Part shown: piece by piece, positions 16,983-24,817 of the stretch
How positions within the stretch are numbered: position 1 is the first letter of the stretch
Layout: the number at the start of each line of letters is the position of its first letter
NCBI GenBank assembly: GCA_049324235.1
Contig: JBMOLJ010000062.1
Coordinates: 4,682 to 68,681, forward strand
Reading direction: 5' to 3'
DNA: 64,000 nucleotides
Origin: UBA1431 sp049324235
GTDB lineage: Bacteria > Bacillota > Clostridia > Christensenellales > UBA1431
Program-made: the position numbers and the translations under genes
Notes under the pieces: generated by a model
Told to the model about the DNA's origin: nothing
Databases searched by the model: none
What the model saw: only the letters and a program-made list of their open reading frames with translations

Positions 16983-17198
16983 TTGAAAAGATGGTGGGCA
17001 AGGAAGCATAAAACAAATGCCGAAGCATCACGCAGGAGCCTGAGCGAATACAGGCTGTCCGCCAAAATAGAAGAAAACATCGCCATGTTCAAAAATTTTT
17101 TAACGCAGTTTGGCGCGGATATTTTCGGCTTGGGGAAAACGCGCGCCAGAGCATGCCCGATTTATGACGGCAGATCGGGCAGGACAAAGTTTTCATGA
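16983..17198 (+). CDS. Small protein resembling the N-terminus of GerA-type germinant receptor subunits
   Basis: A TTG start 8 bases after AAGGAGG opens a 71-residue frame. The basic head is followed by LSAKIEENIAMFKNFL and a gap, then CPIYDG, which recalls the start of spore germination GerA proteins (helix of the LxxNLxxLKxxxG type and then a YIDG strand). The frame stops where GerA would continue for another 400 residues, so it is either a degraded gerA start or a stand-alone small protein. The stop overlaps the next tiny frame by ATGA. Confidence 0.5.
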   Translation: MKRWWARKHKTNAEASRRSLSEYRLSAKIEENIAMFKNFLTQFGADIFGLGKTRARACPIYDGRSGRTKFS

Positions 17199-17278
17199 CA
17201 TTGCCCGTTGATGTGGAATGTGAAGTTCCCATCATCGAGAACGGGCTTATTAAAGAGCAACTGCCTGCAGGAGACTGA
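17195..17278 (+). CDS. Possible 27-residue ORF coupled by ATGA overlap
   Basis: An ATG overlapping the preceding TGA begins MTLPVDVECEVPIIENGLIK and ends one base before the ATG of the next small gene. No known family. It could be real and coupled, or a spacer between the better-supported frames on each side. Confidence 0.3.
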   Translation: MTLPVDVECEVPIIENGLIKEQLPAGD

Positions 17279-17279
17279 A

Positions 17280-17498
17280 ATGCTGGTAATCATCGTTATG
17301 ACAATTGTATATCTGGTATTCGTTCTAGCAGAACTAAAACCCAAGTATAACAATGACAAAAAAGTATTCTGGGTATACACCGTGATCCTGGGTTTTTCAT
17401 ACGCAGTATGGATGCTCTATGGCTTAGGGGTGAACATCCCCAGCCCGGTCCATCCCATCACCGGATTAATCGATACGATTTTCAGAGTGAAAGGGTAA
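17280..17498 (+). CDS. Small two-helix membrane protein, possibly a germination D-type subunit
   Basis: The 72-residue product has two hydrophobic helices (about 2-18 and 32-50) and a conserved-looking LGVNIPSPVHPI tail. The ATG follows AGGAG by 6 bases. Bacillus gerA loci often include 70-80-residue two-helix D proteins that modulate germination; size, topology and the gerA-like frame upstream suggest the same kind of protein here. This is inference, as I cannot run a similarity search. Confidence 0.6.
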   Translation: MLVIIVMTIVYLVFVLAELKPKYNNDKKVFWVYTVILGFSYAVWMLYGLGVNIPSPVHPITGLIDTIFRVKG

Positions 17499-17500
17499 AA

Positions 17501-17635
17501 ATCAACCAGTACTACGCCATTCCCTTCCAGATTGTATTGCCTTTGATAATCTGGATTATAGCCGAGATTAAATCAAGGAAGGGAAAAAAGCGAAAGCCGA
17601 AACCCCGCCCTGAATTGCAAACTAAAGATGTATGA
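17501..17635 (+). CDS. Very small single-helix membrane protein with uncertain start
   Basis: A frame overlapping the end of the previous gene encodes NQYYAIPFQIVLPLIIWIIA, then a strongly basic tail of Lys/Arg/Pro, a typical one-pass membrane protein. No ATG, GTG or TTG lies near the start; an ATC at 17501 sits 5 bases after AAAGGG. The only ATG (17408) is deep in the previous gene. Start is therefore unresolved. Confidence 0.45.
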   Translation: MNQYYAIPFQIVLPLIIWIIAEIKSRKGKKRKPKPRPELQTKDV

Positions 17636-17645
17636 ACCCGTTTTG

Positions 17646-18626
17646 CTAATAAATATTCGCTGTGTTATAGAAGCTCATGCCGTCCTTCCCGGACTGCTTG
17701 ATTCCATACATCGCCTTGTCGGCCGCATGGATAAGCGCCTTTACCGAATCGGCATCGTCAGGATATACGGCAACACCTATGCTCGCCGAGATATTGATCC
17801 TGTTATTGTCTATAAAAAACGTTTTTCTGATGATATTATTGATTTTGTTTGCCACGATCACAGCATCTTTTTCGCTGCGCATTCCCATCAGCGCCACCAC
17901 GAATTCATCCCCGCCGATACGCGCAACGATGTCGGTGGGCCTGCGGCCGTCATGCCGCGTATTGCTCCTGAGCCTTCCGGCCACCTGCTGGAGCAGCACG
18001 TCGCCGACCAAATGCCCGAAGGTATCATTTACATACTTGAACCCGTCCAGATCCAAAAACAACAGCACGAAACCTTTGCCCGAACCTTTTAATTCTTCTA
18101 TGGCGGTTTCAAGTTCGCTTTCAAAAGCGCGCCTGTTCAATATGCCCGTCAGCGCATCGTATCTGGCCATGCGCATTGCGGCTTCTTCGGATTCCTTGAT
18201 CTTCTGGTATCCCTGTTTTAATTCATTAATGTGTTCTTTGAGCCTGTGTTCGTTCCTTACCTGTTCGGTGACATCGCTGATCTGGAGAAAAGCAAAACCG
18301 ACCTCGTCACCCACCAGGATTGGTTCTGCCTTCATGTTCTGGCGTATTTCATGCGTTTTATTTTCAGGGAAGACAAAAGCCTTATGCAGCATACTCGAAC
18401 AGAAACGGCTCTGCCCTGCGGAAATGACGTTGTCCAATATCCCCTGGTATCGAGGTTCACCAAACTTCGGGCACACATCGGACAATCTCCTATACATCGC
18501 GTCCTGCCTGGATACCTGGCTGAGCTTCTCCATTTCATTATTCCAAAAAACAATTCTTTGCGAAGCATCGGTAATAATGATGCCTATACCGGTTTTCTCC
18601 AGAGCCTGCCGTATCCATTCAAACAT
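17646..18626 (-). CDS. PAS-GGDEF diguanylate cyclase
   Basis: The 326-residue protein has an N-terminal PAS sensor (ITDASQRIVFWNNEMEKLS, about 1-120), a short coiled coil, and a GGDEF domain with the intact active site RIGGDEFVVAL near residue 238. An RPTD product-inhibition I-site lies five residues before it. It should make cyclic di-GMP in the cytosol with feedback inhibition. No membrane segment. Its start overlaps the CheC-like gene by 8 bases, so it is the last gene of a three-gene signalling operon. Confidence 0.92.
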   Translation of the reverse strand: MFEWIRQALEKTGIGIIITDASQRIVFWNNEMEKLSQVSRQDAMYRRLSDVCPKFGEPRYQGILDNVISAGQSRFCSSMLHKAFVFPENKTHEIRQNMKAEPILVGDEVGFAFLQISDVTEQVRNEHRLKEHINELKQGYQKIKESEEAAMRMARYDALTGILNRRAFESELETAIEELKGSGKGFVLLFLDLDGFKYVNDTFGHLVGDVLLQQVAGRLRSNTRHDGRRPTDIVARIGGDEFVVALMGMRSEKDAVIVANKINNIIRKTFFIDNNRINISASIGVAVYPDDADSVKALIHAADKAMYGIKQSGKDGMSFYNTANIY

Positions 18627-19245
18627 CGATATCCCTCAGCATATCGTCGATTTTATTTATGAGCATATCAAAGGACGACGCAGACAATACAATAAGTATC
18701 ATGCCGCGCACCTGGCTCATGGTCAGGAAAAATGAAGTGTAGAGCACCAGTACGTGCGAATCCGGCGGTATTATCCTTCTTTCGTCGAGCGAATCGATGG
18801 AGAAGTCCATATCAAACGCCGTGTATTCCAGCCGCACATCTAATAAGTTCCCAAATTCCCCTACGATGGCATTGAGGATTACATTGCATATTTCCTTTAT
18901 AACGTCCGCGTCTTCGTTTGAAAGGCTTTCTTCAAAGCCGTAGGCCGGGTCATTCCCAAGGCACGCGTTTGCCAGGATGTTCGCTTTTTCCTGGGGGAAG
19001 ATGACAAGTGCATTCCCATTAAACTTTTTCCCAAAGGTAACCAAAGTCATGACTGACTTGTCGGTACCCAACAGATCTTCCTTCTTTAAACTCGCGGCAT
19101 TTAACTGAGCGCCTTGTTTCAATTCCACTACGGGTACGGAAAGAATGATCTTCTGGTTCACCATTTCTGAAAGCAGGCTTGCCGAAAGCCCCATATTCAC
19201 GTTTAATATTTCAGCCAGCGCATCTTTTTGCATCGGGGTGAGCAT
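18619..19245 (-). CDS. CheC-type CheY-phosphate phosphatase
   Basis: CheC proteins dephosphorylate CheY-P. This 208-residue product contains both active-site helices of the DxxxExxN type: DALAEILN near the N-terminus and DVIKEICN near residue 115, the two-site layout of CheC rather than CheX. The ATG at 19245 has GGAGGG upstream. Its start overlaps the cheY-like gene by 35 bases. Placement between a receiver and a diguanylate cyclase suggests that it sets the lifetime of the receiver signal in this module. Confidence 0.85.
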   Translation of the reverse strand: MLTPMQKDALAEILNVNMGLSASLLSEMVNQKIILSVPVVELKQGAQLNAASLKKEDLLGTDKSVMTLVTFGKKFNGNALVIFPQEKANILANACLGNDPAYGFEESLSNEDADVIKEICNVILNAIVGEFGNLLDVRLEYTAFDMDFSIDSLDERRIIPPDSHVLVLYTSFFLTMSQVRGMILIVLSASSFDMLINKIDDMLRDIDV

Positions 19246-19609
19246 TGGTTTTTCCCTCCAGAATATTAATGAGAACCTGTCCGTTTTCATCGTTAAGGGG
19301 CTTGTTGATAAACGCAAGCACGCCCATCTGCGCCATTTCTTCCTTTACCGCCTTTTGAATGTCCGAGGACACCACAATGATCCTGCTGCCCCTGTCAGCC
19401 TCGCGTATCATGCTTATCATAGTCTCACCGCCAATCCCGGGCATCAGCAGGTCGGATATTACAAAGTCGGGTTTATGCTCCAGATACATTTCATAGCCCT
19501 CTTCACCGCTTGACGCCATCAGGCATTCAATGTCAGGACATCTGTCCGTGATAAATTTCCTGGCAAACTGCCGGGCAAATCCCGAATCGTCAACAATCAG
19601 GACCCTCAT
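19211..19609 (-). CDS. CheY-like single-domain response regulator
   Basis: A 132-residue stand-alone receiver. The acidic pocket is IVDDSG (Asp8, Asp9), the phosphorylated Asp is in VISDLLMPG near residue 53, a Thr/Ser switch lies in VVSSD and the invariant Lys in INKPL near 104. First gene of the operon; no histidine kinase is encoded nearby, so the phosphodonor must be elsewhere. Confidence 0.92.
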   Translation of the reverse strand: MRVLIVDDSGFARQFARKFITDRCPDIECLMASSGEEGYEMYLEHKPDFVISDLLMPGIGGETMISMIREADRGSRIIVVSSDIQKAVKEEMAQMGVLAFINKPLNDENGQVLINILEGKTNAHPDAKRCAG

Positions 19610-19757
19610 ACGTATTTCCCCTTTTTAAAATGATAGTATATTCTCATGTAACCAAAAATGCCGAGCCTGAATCTTCATTTTACAATAAATTCTAACTACC
19701 TGGCCGTATAAAAAAGACACCTCAATTTCTCAGGGTGCATTTCATTTTTTATAAGCG

Positions 19758-20456
19758 CTATCCCAAATTTATTTCGTTTTTGTCGCTCTGGGTGTACAGG
19801 TTGACGAACAACTGCCCGCCGCTTTCGACCTCGGCATAGAATACGTCTCCCGGCTCGCATTTGAAGCTCTTAGTCAGCTGTTCCACAAGCCATTTTTCAG
19901 TATAACCTGCGGCTTCGAGCATGTCGGGATATACCGCTCCGTCCATAATTACGGGAAATGTGAAACCCGCTTCTGCTACAGGCAGGTTCATGTCCTTCAC
20001 CGTAACGGGCCTTGCGCTGTTTTTCGGGATAACCGATATGCTGCCTCCGAGTTCGAGCACGGCAAAGTTTACGTCCGACACTTTCGAGTACCCCTGCGCC
20101 CTTAAAAGCGACAGGAGCGAATAGATGCTCATGTGGTTTTTGCGCAATTCCTGCTTATTGATAATACCGTTTGACACCAGTATGGAGGGTTTATAATCCG
20201 CCCTGTAAAACTTCTTTTTAAGAGACATCCTGCCGATGATGATAATGCTTATGATCAGGATGATGGCCCCGATTGCTGTTTTGAATATATCCTTGCTAAC
20301 CAGCGGCTGCGCTATGACGTTGGATACAATCATCAGTATACCTATATCAAAAGCCGAGAACTGAAGCAACGACTTTTTCCCCAGAATAAGGGATACAATC
20401 CATATGCCCAGGACCATGATGACGCAGCGGACGATGTAAACCAGCAAAGACTCCAT
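19758..20456 (-). CDS. DUF421-family membrane protein (YetF/YrbG type)
   Basis: A 232-residue protein with three N-terminal membrane helices (about 5-80) and a soluble C-terminal domain carrying the DUF421 signatures VSNVIAQPLV, LVSNGIINKQELRKN and SIYSLLSLLRAQGY. Function of the family is not settled. The ATG at 20456 is preferred; a TTG at 20477 overlapping the upstream stop would add seven residues. Always seen in Clostridia beside DUF4363, as here, so the two probably work together. Confidence 0.85.
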   Translation of the reverse strand: MESLLVYIVRCVIMVLGIWIVSLILGKKSLLQFSAFDIGILMIVSNVIAQPLVSKDIFKTAIGAIILIISIIIIGRMSLKKKFYRADYKPSILVSNGIINKQELRKNHMSIYSLLSLLRAQGYSKVSDVNFAVLELGGSISVIPKNSARPVTVKDMNLPVAEAGFTFPVIMDGAVYPDMLEAAGYTEKWLVEQLTKSFKCEPGDVFYAEVESGGQLFVNLYTQSDKNEINLG

Positions 20457-20473
20457 GCATTTTGAACTCCCTT

Positions 20474-20851
20474 TCAAGGTTTTGGCGCGACAGAGGTTAT
20501 GTTTTCAAACAGGTAGATCGACGCCGCCCCTTCCTTCACAACCTCCTCCATATCCCGCTGCTGCACGGCAAGGTTAAACCTGAGCAGATATATATTGAGG
20601 AAAGAGTAATCGGACTCGCCATATTTCACCGCGACGACGGAATTGCCGCTGTCCCACAGCTTTTGGACCCTTTCCGCTTCCTTGCCGGCATTTTCCCAGT
20701 CGGCTGCCCGGGCATAGCGCATCGTTTTTTCAATCGATTCCCTGAAGCTGTCGTCCCTCCAGTTGAACGATACCTGCTGCCAGACAAAGATGATAAAAAA
20801 TATGGTGACAAACAATCCGCCAAGCCAGAATAAGACCGTTCTCTCTTTCAT
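20474..20851 (-). CDS. DUF4363-family membrane-anchored protein
   Basis: A 125-residue protein with one N-terminal hydrophobic helix (LFWLGGLFVTIFFIIFVW, about 7-24) and an extracytoplasmic helical domain (SIEKTMRYARAADWENAGKE). This matches DUF4363 proteins in size and layout. The ATG at 20851 follows GGAGAT; the longer frame upstream covers non-coding DNA. It ends within a few bases of the DUF421 gene and would be translated just before it. Confidence 0.8.
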   Translation of the reverse strand: MKERTVLFWLGGLFVTIFFIIFVWQQVSFNWRDDSFRESIEKTMRYARAADWENAGKEAERVQKLWDSGNSVVAVKYGESDYSFLNIYLLRFNLAVQQRDMEEVVKEGAASIYLFENITSVAPKP

Positions 20852-20936
20852 TTTATCTCCATTTCTACTGCGGGGTAAATGAATTACCCCTTGCAGAAAT
20901 GGGATAAAATTCATTCCCTTGCGCGTGCAATCTATT

Positions 20937-20978
20937 TTTTGCATGCGCAAAAAATATGCACATGCGCTAAAGTCTTTC
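20937..20978 (-). repeat. Motif resembling one at 3101-3143 (copy B)
   Basis: Upstream of the DUF4363 gene, this stretch carries the same TTTTGCA, TATGC, CAT, GCGCT, AAAG, CTTT blocks as the copy ahead of ribBA, in the same orientation to its downstream gene. It is rich in GCATGC/GCGC palindromes. Confidence 0.3.
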
Positions 20979-21098
20979 AAGAAATCTTCGATTTCCTTTC
21001 AAGACTTGGTCTCCATATCCTATTTTTGCTATTGAAGTAGTTTCCCCAGGAAGCTGGAATTATACAAAGCAGGCAGATCCCTGCCGAAAAAACGCATG

Positions 21099-21138
21099 CA
21101 AAAAAGTCCGGCGGCTTAAAATGCCGTACGGACTTTGT
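21099..21138 (-). terminator. Terminator of the GyrI-like gene
   Basis: On the minus strand AAAGTCCG and CGGACTTTTTT form a stem enclosing a GCGGC/GCCGT-type inner pairing, and end in a T run. Confidence 0.8.
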
Positions 21139-21165
21139 TAAAATGGTTTACCTGTGTTTATCCCT

Positions 21166-21801
21166 TCATTTCCCTGCAACCGGATGCCTGAGCACCGTTT
21201 TCATATTTTCCGGTTTGCCCTTTCTTGGGTCGGACAGGTAGATTTCGTGATGCTTCCCTCCCGCGCCTACCATGTCCCGCAGCCCCTCCTGTTCCATGAA
21301 CGCTGTCATTTTGTCCATCGACCGGGGTTCTTCAGCGTACGGCCCCATATGCATGATCTGCACGCACAGGCCTTCTTCAAAATCGCCAAAACACGCATTA
21401 TCGGGGTTTAGCTCCGGCTTTTTCTTTTGCAGCTCGCTGCATGCCCATTGAAAAACCCCTGCGTCAACGAATTCGGGCTGGCGGATCATAACGGTCCATT
21501 TCCAGTTTTCCCTCTTTTCAAAGGAAAAACCGCCTTCGTCGATCCACCACAAGCCCTCGAGCGGCGGAACAACATATTCAAAATACCCTTCGGGCTGGTT
21601 TCCCTTCATCTTGCTCATCTTGACCGTGTACGTCAGGCCGTAGAGCAGCTCAACTGCCTGCTGAAAATGGCCGCCGTTCGGATCGCCGCTGCCGTCAGCC
21701 ATGATGAACTGCATGGGCGGGACTTCAATCAAAACCGGCTTATCCTTGGGCAAATAAAGGTCCTTATACTCTTTTTTGTAATCAAACGCTTTTGCGGACA
21801 T
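21166..21801 (-). CDS. GyrI-like small-molecule-binding protein
   Basis: The 211-residue protein starts MSAKAFDYKKEYKDLY and contains the GyrI/SHS2-like signatures MADGSGDPNGGHFQQAVELLY, PPLEGLWW and CVQIMHMGPYAEE. This family binds hydrophobic small molecules and in places hydrolyses xenobiotics. The ATG at 21801 follows AGGGGGG. It lies downstream of two DUF3795 genes on the same strand, near a WYL regulator, a grouping that fits a small stress- or drug-sensing locus, though no ligand can be read from the sequence. Confidence 0.85.
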   Translation of the reverse strand: MSAKAFDYKKEYKDLYLPKDKPVLIEVPPMQFIMADGSGDPNGGHFQQAVELLYGLTYTVKMSKMKGNQPEGYFEYVVPPLEGLWWIDEGGFSFEKRENWKWTVMIRQPEFVDAGVFQWACSELQKKKPELNPDNACFGDFEEGLCVQIMHMGPYAEEPRSMDKMTAFMEQEGLRDMVGAGGKHHEIYLSDPRKGKPENMKTVLRHPVAGK

Positions 21802-21823
21802 GCTTATCCCCCCTGTCGCGTAT

Positions 21824-22228
21824 TCAACCGCAGGATTCCGGCTTGCTCCTGATCTCCAGGAGCCTTTCGCGGCTTGCGTAGGGCCGGACATAGAGTTCGT
21901 AATCCTCTTTGGAGACCTCGTTATTCCCTAAATAATCATCGAGAAATCCAGTCCTGGTTTTGAGCGCGTCGCATTCGAAATCCGTGCAGTACGCGCAGTT
22001 CTCAAAGCCTTTTTCGATCACGCAGGGCCTTACGGGGCAGCCCGAGTCAGCATGCCGGCCCTTATTATGGCAGCCGGCGCACTCGACTTTATCAGGCGGT
22101 ATTTCAAATCCGAACAGCCTTTTCCATCCCTGGCTCACTTTGATCTTGTCCTCTTCGCCCTTGATGTTTTCCGTATATGCCGGGCAGATATCGCACCTGT
22201 ATCCGCATTTTGAGAGTATTTCCTTCAT
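21824..22228 (-). CDS. DUF3795-family cysteine-rich protein
   Basis: A 134-residue protein with paired cysteines: CGYRCDICPAY at the N-terminus, CAGCHNKG, CPVRPC and NCAYCTDFEC. The pattern is that of DUF3795, likely a zinc- or Fe-S-binding domain of unknown role. It stands just upstream of the GyrI-like gene with a 22-base gap and is probably co-transcribed. Confidence 0.82.
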   Translation of the reverse strand: MKEILSKCGYRCDICPAYTENIKGEEDKIKVSQGWKRLFGFEIPPDKVECAGCHNKGRHADSGCPVRPCVIEKGFENCAYCTDFECDALKTRTGFLDDYLGNNEVSKEDYELYVRPYASRERLLEIRSKPESCG

Positions 22229-22273
22229 GCCTTCTTTATCCTCCCTTTCAACGTTTGACAGTATCGCATATCC

Positions 22274-22564
22274 TCATTCTGTGCCGCATGCCTTTTTCAG
22301 GTTGCCTATTCGTTCGTTGATCGAGTTGATGTGCTCTTCGTCGGTCCAGGAAGGGTCCTTCATCTCATACCATATTTTACAGGGCATTTCGCCGCATTCC
22401 CCGCAGTTTGCATACGCCTTGCCGTCGCAGCACGCATACATCGGACATGCCTCCCCGCCGATATGCTCGGTCCAGAACGGCCTCCCGCTGACCTCCTCGC
22501 AGCCGGGGCACTCCTTTTGGTAAGTCGGGCAACCGTCACAGAAGCACCCGCATTTATTCATCAT
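22274..22564 (-). CDS. Second DUF3795-like cysteine-rich protein
   Basis: This 96-residue protein has the same type of cysteine framework (KCGCFCDGCPTY, CPGCEEVSG, CPMYACC, CGECGEMPC). The ATG at 22564 follows GGGAGG by 8 bases; a second ATG is the next codon. The two neighbouring DUF3795-type genes have diverged strongly, so they are an old pair or separate acquisitions. Confidence 0.75.
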   Translation of the reverse strand: MMNKCGCFCDGCPTYQKECPGCEEVSGRPFWTEHIGGEACPMYACCDGKAYANCGECGEMPCKIWYEMKDPSWTDEEHINSINERIGNLKKACGTE

Positions 22565-22627
22565 TATGAACGCCTCCCATATGCAAGTTATACCCCATAC
22601 TACCATACAAAACATGACATCTATGTG

Positions 22628-23566
22628 TCATATATCGTTCGTTTGGTTATCGTATAATTTGCAGATATTTTCAGCCATGCTTTGGATGCCACGGCGCAAT
22701 GCGTCAGGCTCCAGCACCTCGACTTTATCTCCGAAGCCTAAAAGGAACCCATACAGCCATCCGCCGGGCTGCATGTGAAAAGTCACCTTCAGCCTGCCGT
22801 CCTCCGTGGGCTCGCAGGGGTTATCCATGCCAAAAATATCGGCAAGCGCATATTCCATGGACCGGTCGAACGCCGCCACGATTGCTACAATCCCTGTTTC
22901 CGACGCATCGTCCCACTCTACCCTGTCCAATGTAAATTCACGTTTTGCGAAGACGGTATCCGTGGTTTTCACGCTGCGCATACGCCTGAGCTTGAACAGC
23001 CTGAAATCCTCCCGAAGGAGGCAATACGCATAAAGGTACCAGTTCGAATCCTTGAAGACGATCACGCAGGGCTCGACCGTCCTCTCGGTGCATTTTTCAT
23101 AGCTGCAATAGGTGAAAGCAATGCGCCTGCGCTCCCTGATGGCTTTTTTTATCTCCTGTATCCTCCTGCCCAGCTGGTCGTCTTTATTCCACGGAGACAG
23201 ATCAATCAGGATTTCGTTTCCGGTCGGCAGATATTCGGTTTTTCCGGCGATACCGGATATTTTATCAATCAGGAGCCTCGTCTTTTCATCCCGGGAAATG
23301 CTGTGCAGCCCTTTTAAAGCCGTGACGATGTCCACGACCTCGCCGCCGGTCAGGATGCTATTATCCAGCCTGAACCCTTCAACGATCCCTATCCCCCCGT
23401 CCGCGCCCTGATAGGTGGTAACCGGAATCCCTGCCTGCGCAATCGCGTCGATGTCCCTGTAAATGGTGCGTACCGACACTTCAAGCTTTTGTGCCAGGTC
23501 ATTTGCCTTTGCTTTTTCATGGTTCATAAGATATGTGATGATGGACAGCATTCTTTCCAGCTTCAT
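22628..23566 (-). CDS. WYL-domain transcriptional regulator (YafY family)
   Basis: The 312-residue protein has an N-terminal winged helix-turn-helix (MLSIITYLMNHEKAKANDLA then SVRTIYRDIDAIAQAGIP), a linker, and a WYL domain with DSNWYLYAYCLLREDFRLFKL near residue 185, followed by the WCX tail. WYL domains sense ligands, often nucleic-acid or nucleotide-like. The ATG at 23566 is the family start. It probably controls the adjacent DUF3795/GyrI-like genes or itself. Confidence 0.9.
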   Translation of the reverse strand: MKLERMLSIITYLMNHEKAKANDLAQKLEVSVRTIYRDIDAIAQAGIPVTTYQGADGGIGIVEGFRLDNSILTGGEVVDIVTALKGLHSISRDEKTRLLIDKISGIAGKTEYLPTGNEILIDLSPWNKDDQLGRRIQEIKKAIRERRRIAFTYCSYEKCTERTVEPCVIVFKDSNWYLYAYCLLREDFRLFKLRRMRSVKTTDTVFAKREFTLDRVEWDDASETGIVAIVAAFDRSMEYALADIFGMDNPCEPTEDGRLKVTFHMQPGGWLYGFLLGFGDKVEVLEPDALRRGIQSMAENICKLYDNQTNDI

Positions 23567-23607
23567 CGGGTTTCCGCCCTTCTGTGTCTCTATTGCACTA
23601 TCATAAC

Positions 23608-23640
23608 GCAAAAACCTGACAATTGCATGTCAGGTTTTTA
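23608..23640 (-). terminator. Terminator of the gerA operon
   Basis: CCTGACA and TGTCAGG form a perfect stem around ATTGCA with AAAAA on one side and TTTTT on the other, about 40 bases past the gerB stop. It could also work on the plus strand. Confidence 0.88.
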
Positions 23641-23677
23641 GGATTCGCCGGATTTTGTATCGTTGATTCTGTCATAC

Positions 23678-24817
23678 CTAGCCTGTTTCAGGACGCCTTC
23701 GCATGCTTCTTTTATGCGACAACACCGGTTTGTTGCGCTTTATGCCATTTCTTATCAGGCTTATGATGAGCAGTAATACAGGTATGGCTACCGCAAAAAC
23801 AGCGACGGCGTACACCCAGGTATCCATCAGGAACTCGCTGATAGCAAGACTGGACGTAAAAATATAATTGCTCATCAGAAAAGTTGCAAGCGTAACGGCT
23901 ATTATAAACGGACTGGTTTTTTTCGTGTTGAAAACTTTAGCAAGGATCATTATGGAGGCATAAAGCAGCACGATTACCTTTATCAATACGGATAACGAAA
24001 TGGCAGAATCCGGTATTATTTCCAGTTTCACCGGATAGCCAATGAAAAAAGACTGATGTATTGGAAAAATGTATCTGCCCAGCATTGATCCGCCAAGAAC
24101 CATAAGGGCTCTGAGCATCTGCAAAGTAATCACACCGGTCACTATCCCCGTACCCGCATACAGCGGTTTTTGTATTGCGTTCACGTCTGCGGTCAGCGGG
24201 AAAAGCATCAGAAAAGCAACCATACCCCCGTAGTTTAGGATCAAAGGGTAAAATGCATCCTTTACTATAGGCAATGCATCGATGGGAATGATGGGATTAA
24301 TGTTATCCATTTTCATTGCGCCGGCATCAAAAATATTTACAAACACAAATGCTAAAAGTATGATCCAGACAAAAATCTCGGCTGTACGGCCTATCACTCT
24401 TATCCCCTTAAAAAGCGCGTATATGGTAATAATGCCCAAAACGGCTATTACAAACCATCTCGGACTATATATATAATTACTCAGAAGAATAAAACCGTCG
24501 TAGTTATACACTGTCAAAGCGGCATCCGCCATTAAAAACAAGGCATACAGTATGGATAAGACGCTCCCTGCAAATCTGCCGAAACAGTTGTTGCATATGG
24601 TTGTAAGAGGCGTTTTCCCATTTAGTTTATAAATCTGGAGATAGCTCGAAAGCAGCAAAAACCCGCCGATACCCGCCAGGATATAGGCTATCCAGTTATG
24701 CTGCGGATCGTTCCGCGTGATCAAAAGAATCATTGAATCACCAAAAACAAACACCATCAGAAGCATGCTCAGCTGGCGGGGGTTTAAACGTGATGAATTT
24801 GCCTGATTATCCGCCAT
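23678..24817 (-). CDS. Spore germination permease subunit (GerAB family)
   Basis: A 379-residue membrane protein with about ten helices and the endospore-germination permease signature near the start (QLSMLLMVFVFGDSMILLI). GerAB proteins are the likely ligand-binding subunit of germinant receptors in the inner spore membrane. The ATG directly follows the stop of the GerAC gene, so it is last in a gerA-gerC-gerB operon. The ligand cannot be predicted. Confidence 0.92.
   Translation of the reverse strand: MADNQANSSRLNPRQLSMLLMVFVFGDSMILLITRNDPQHNWIAYILAGIGGFLLLSSYLQIYKLNGKTPLTTICNNCFGRFAGSVLSILYALFLMADAALTVYNYDGFILLSNYIYSPRWFVIAVLGIITIYALFKGIRVIGRTAEIFVWIILLAFVFVNIFDAGAMKMDNINPIIPIDALPIVKDAFYPLILNYGGMVAFLMLFPLTADVNAIQKPLYAGTGIVTGVITLQMLRALMVLGGSMLGRYIFPIHQSFFIGYPVKLEIIPDSAISLSVLIKVIVLLYASIMILAKVFNTKKTSPFIIAVTLATFLMSNYIFTSSLAISEFLMDTWVYAVAVFAVAIPVLLLIISLIRNGIKRNKPVLSHKRSMRRRPETG

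Larger units (their letters stand above)
20852..21165. other. 314-base intergenic region
   Basis: No gene. It holds a motif similar to 3101-3143 (at 20937-20978), a small hairpin GAAATC-TTC-GATTTC flanked by two CTTTCAAG copies (about 20976-21004), and the terminator of the GyrI-like gene. Confidence 0.6.

Noticed and set aside
16731..17009. Minus-strand 92-codon frame (16731-17009)
   Set aside because: No ribosome binding site, atypical composition, and it overlaps the well-supported AAGGAGG/TTG start on the plus strand.
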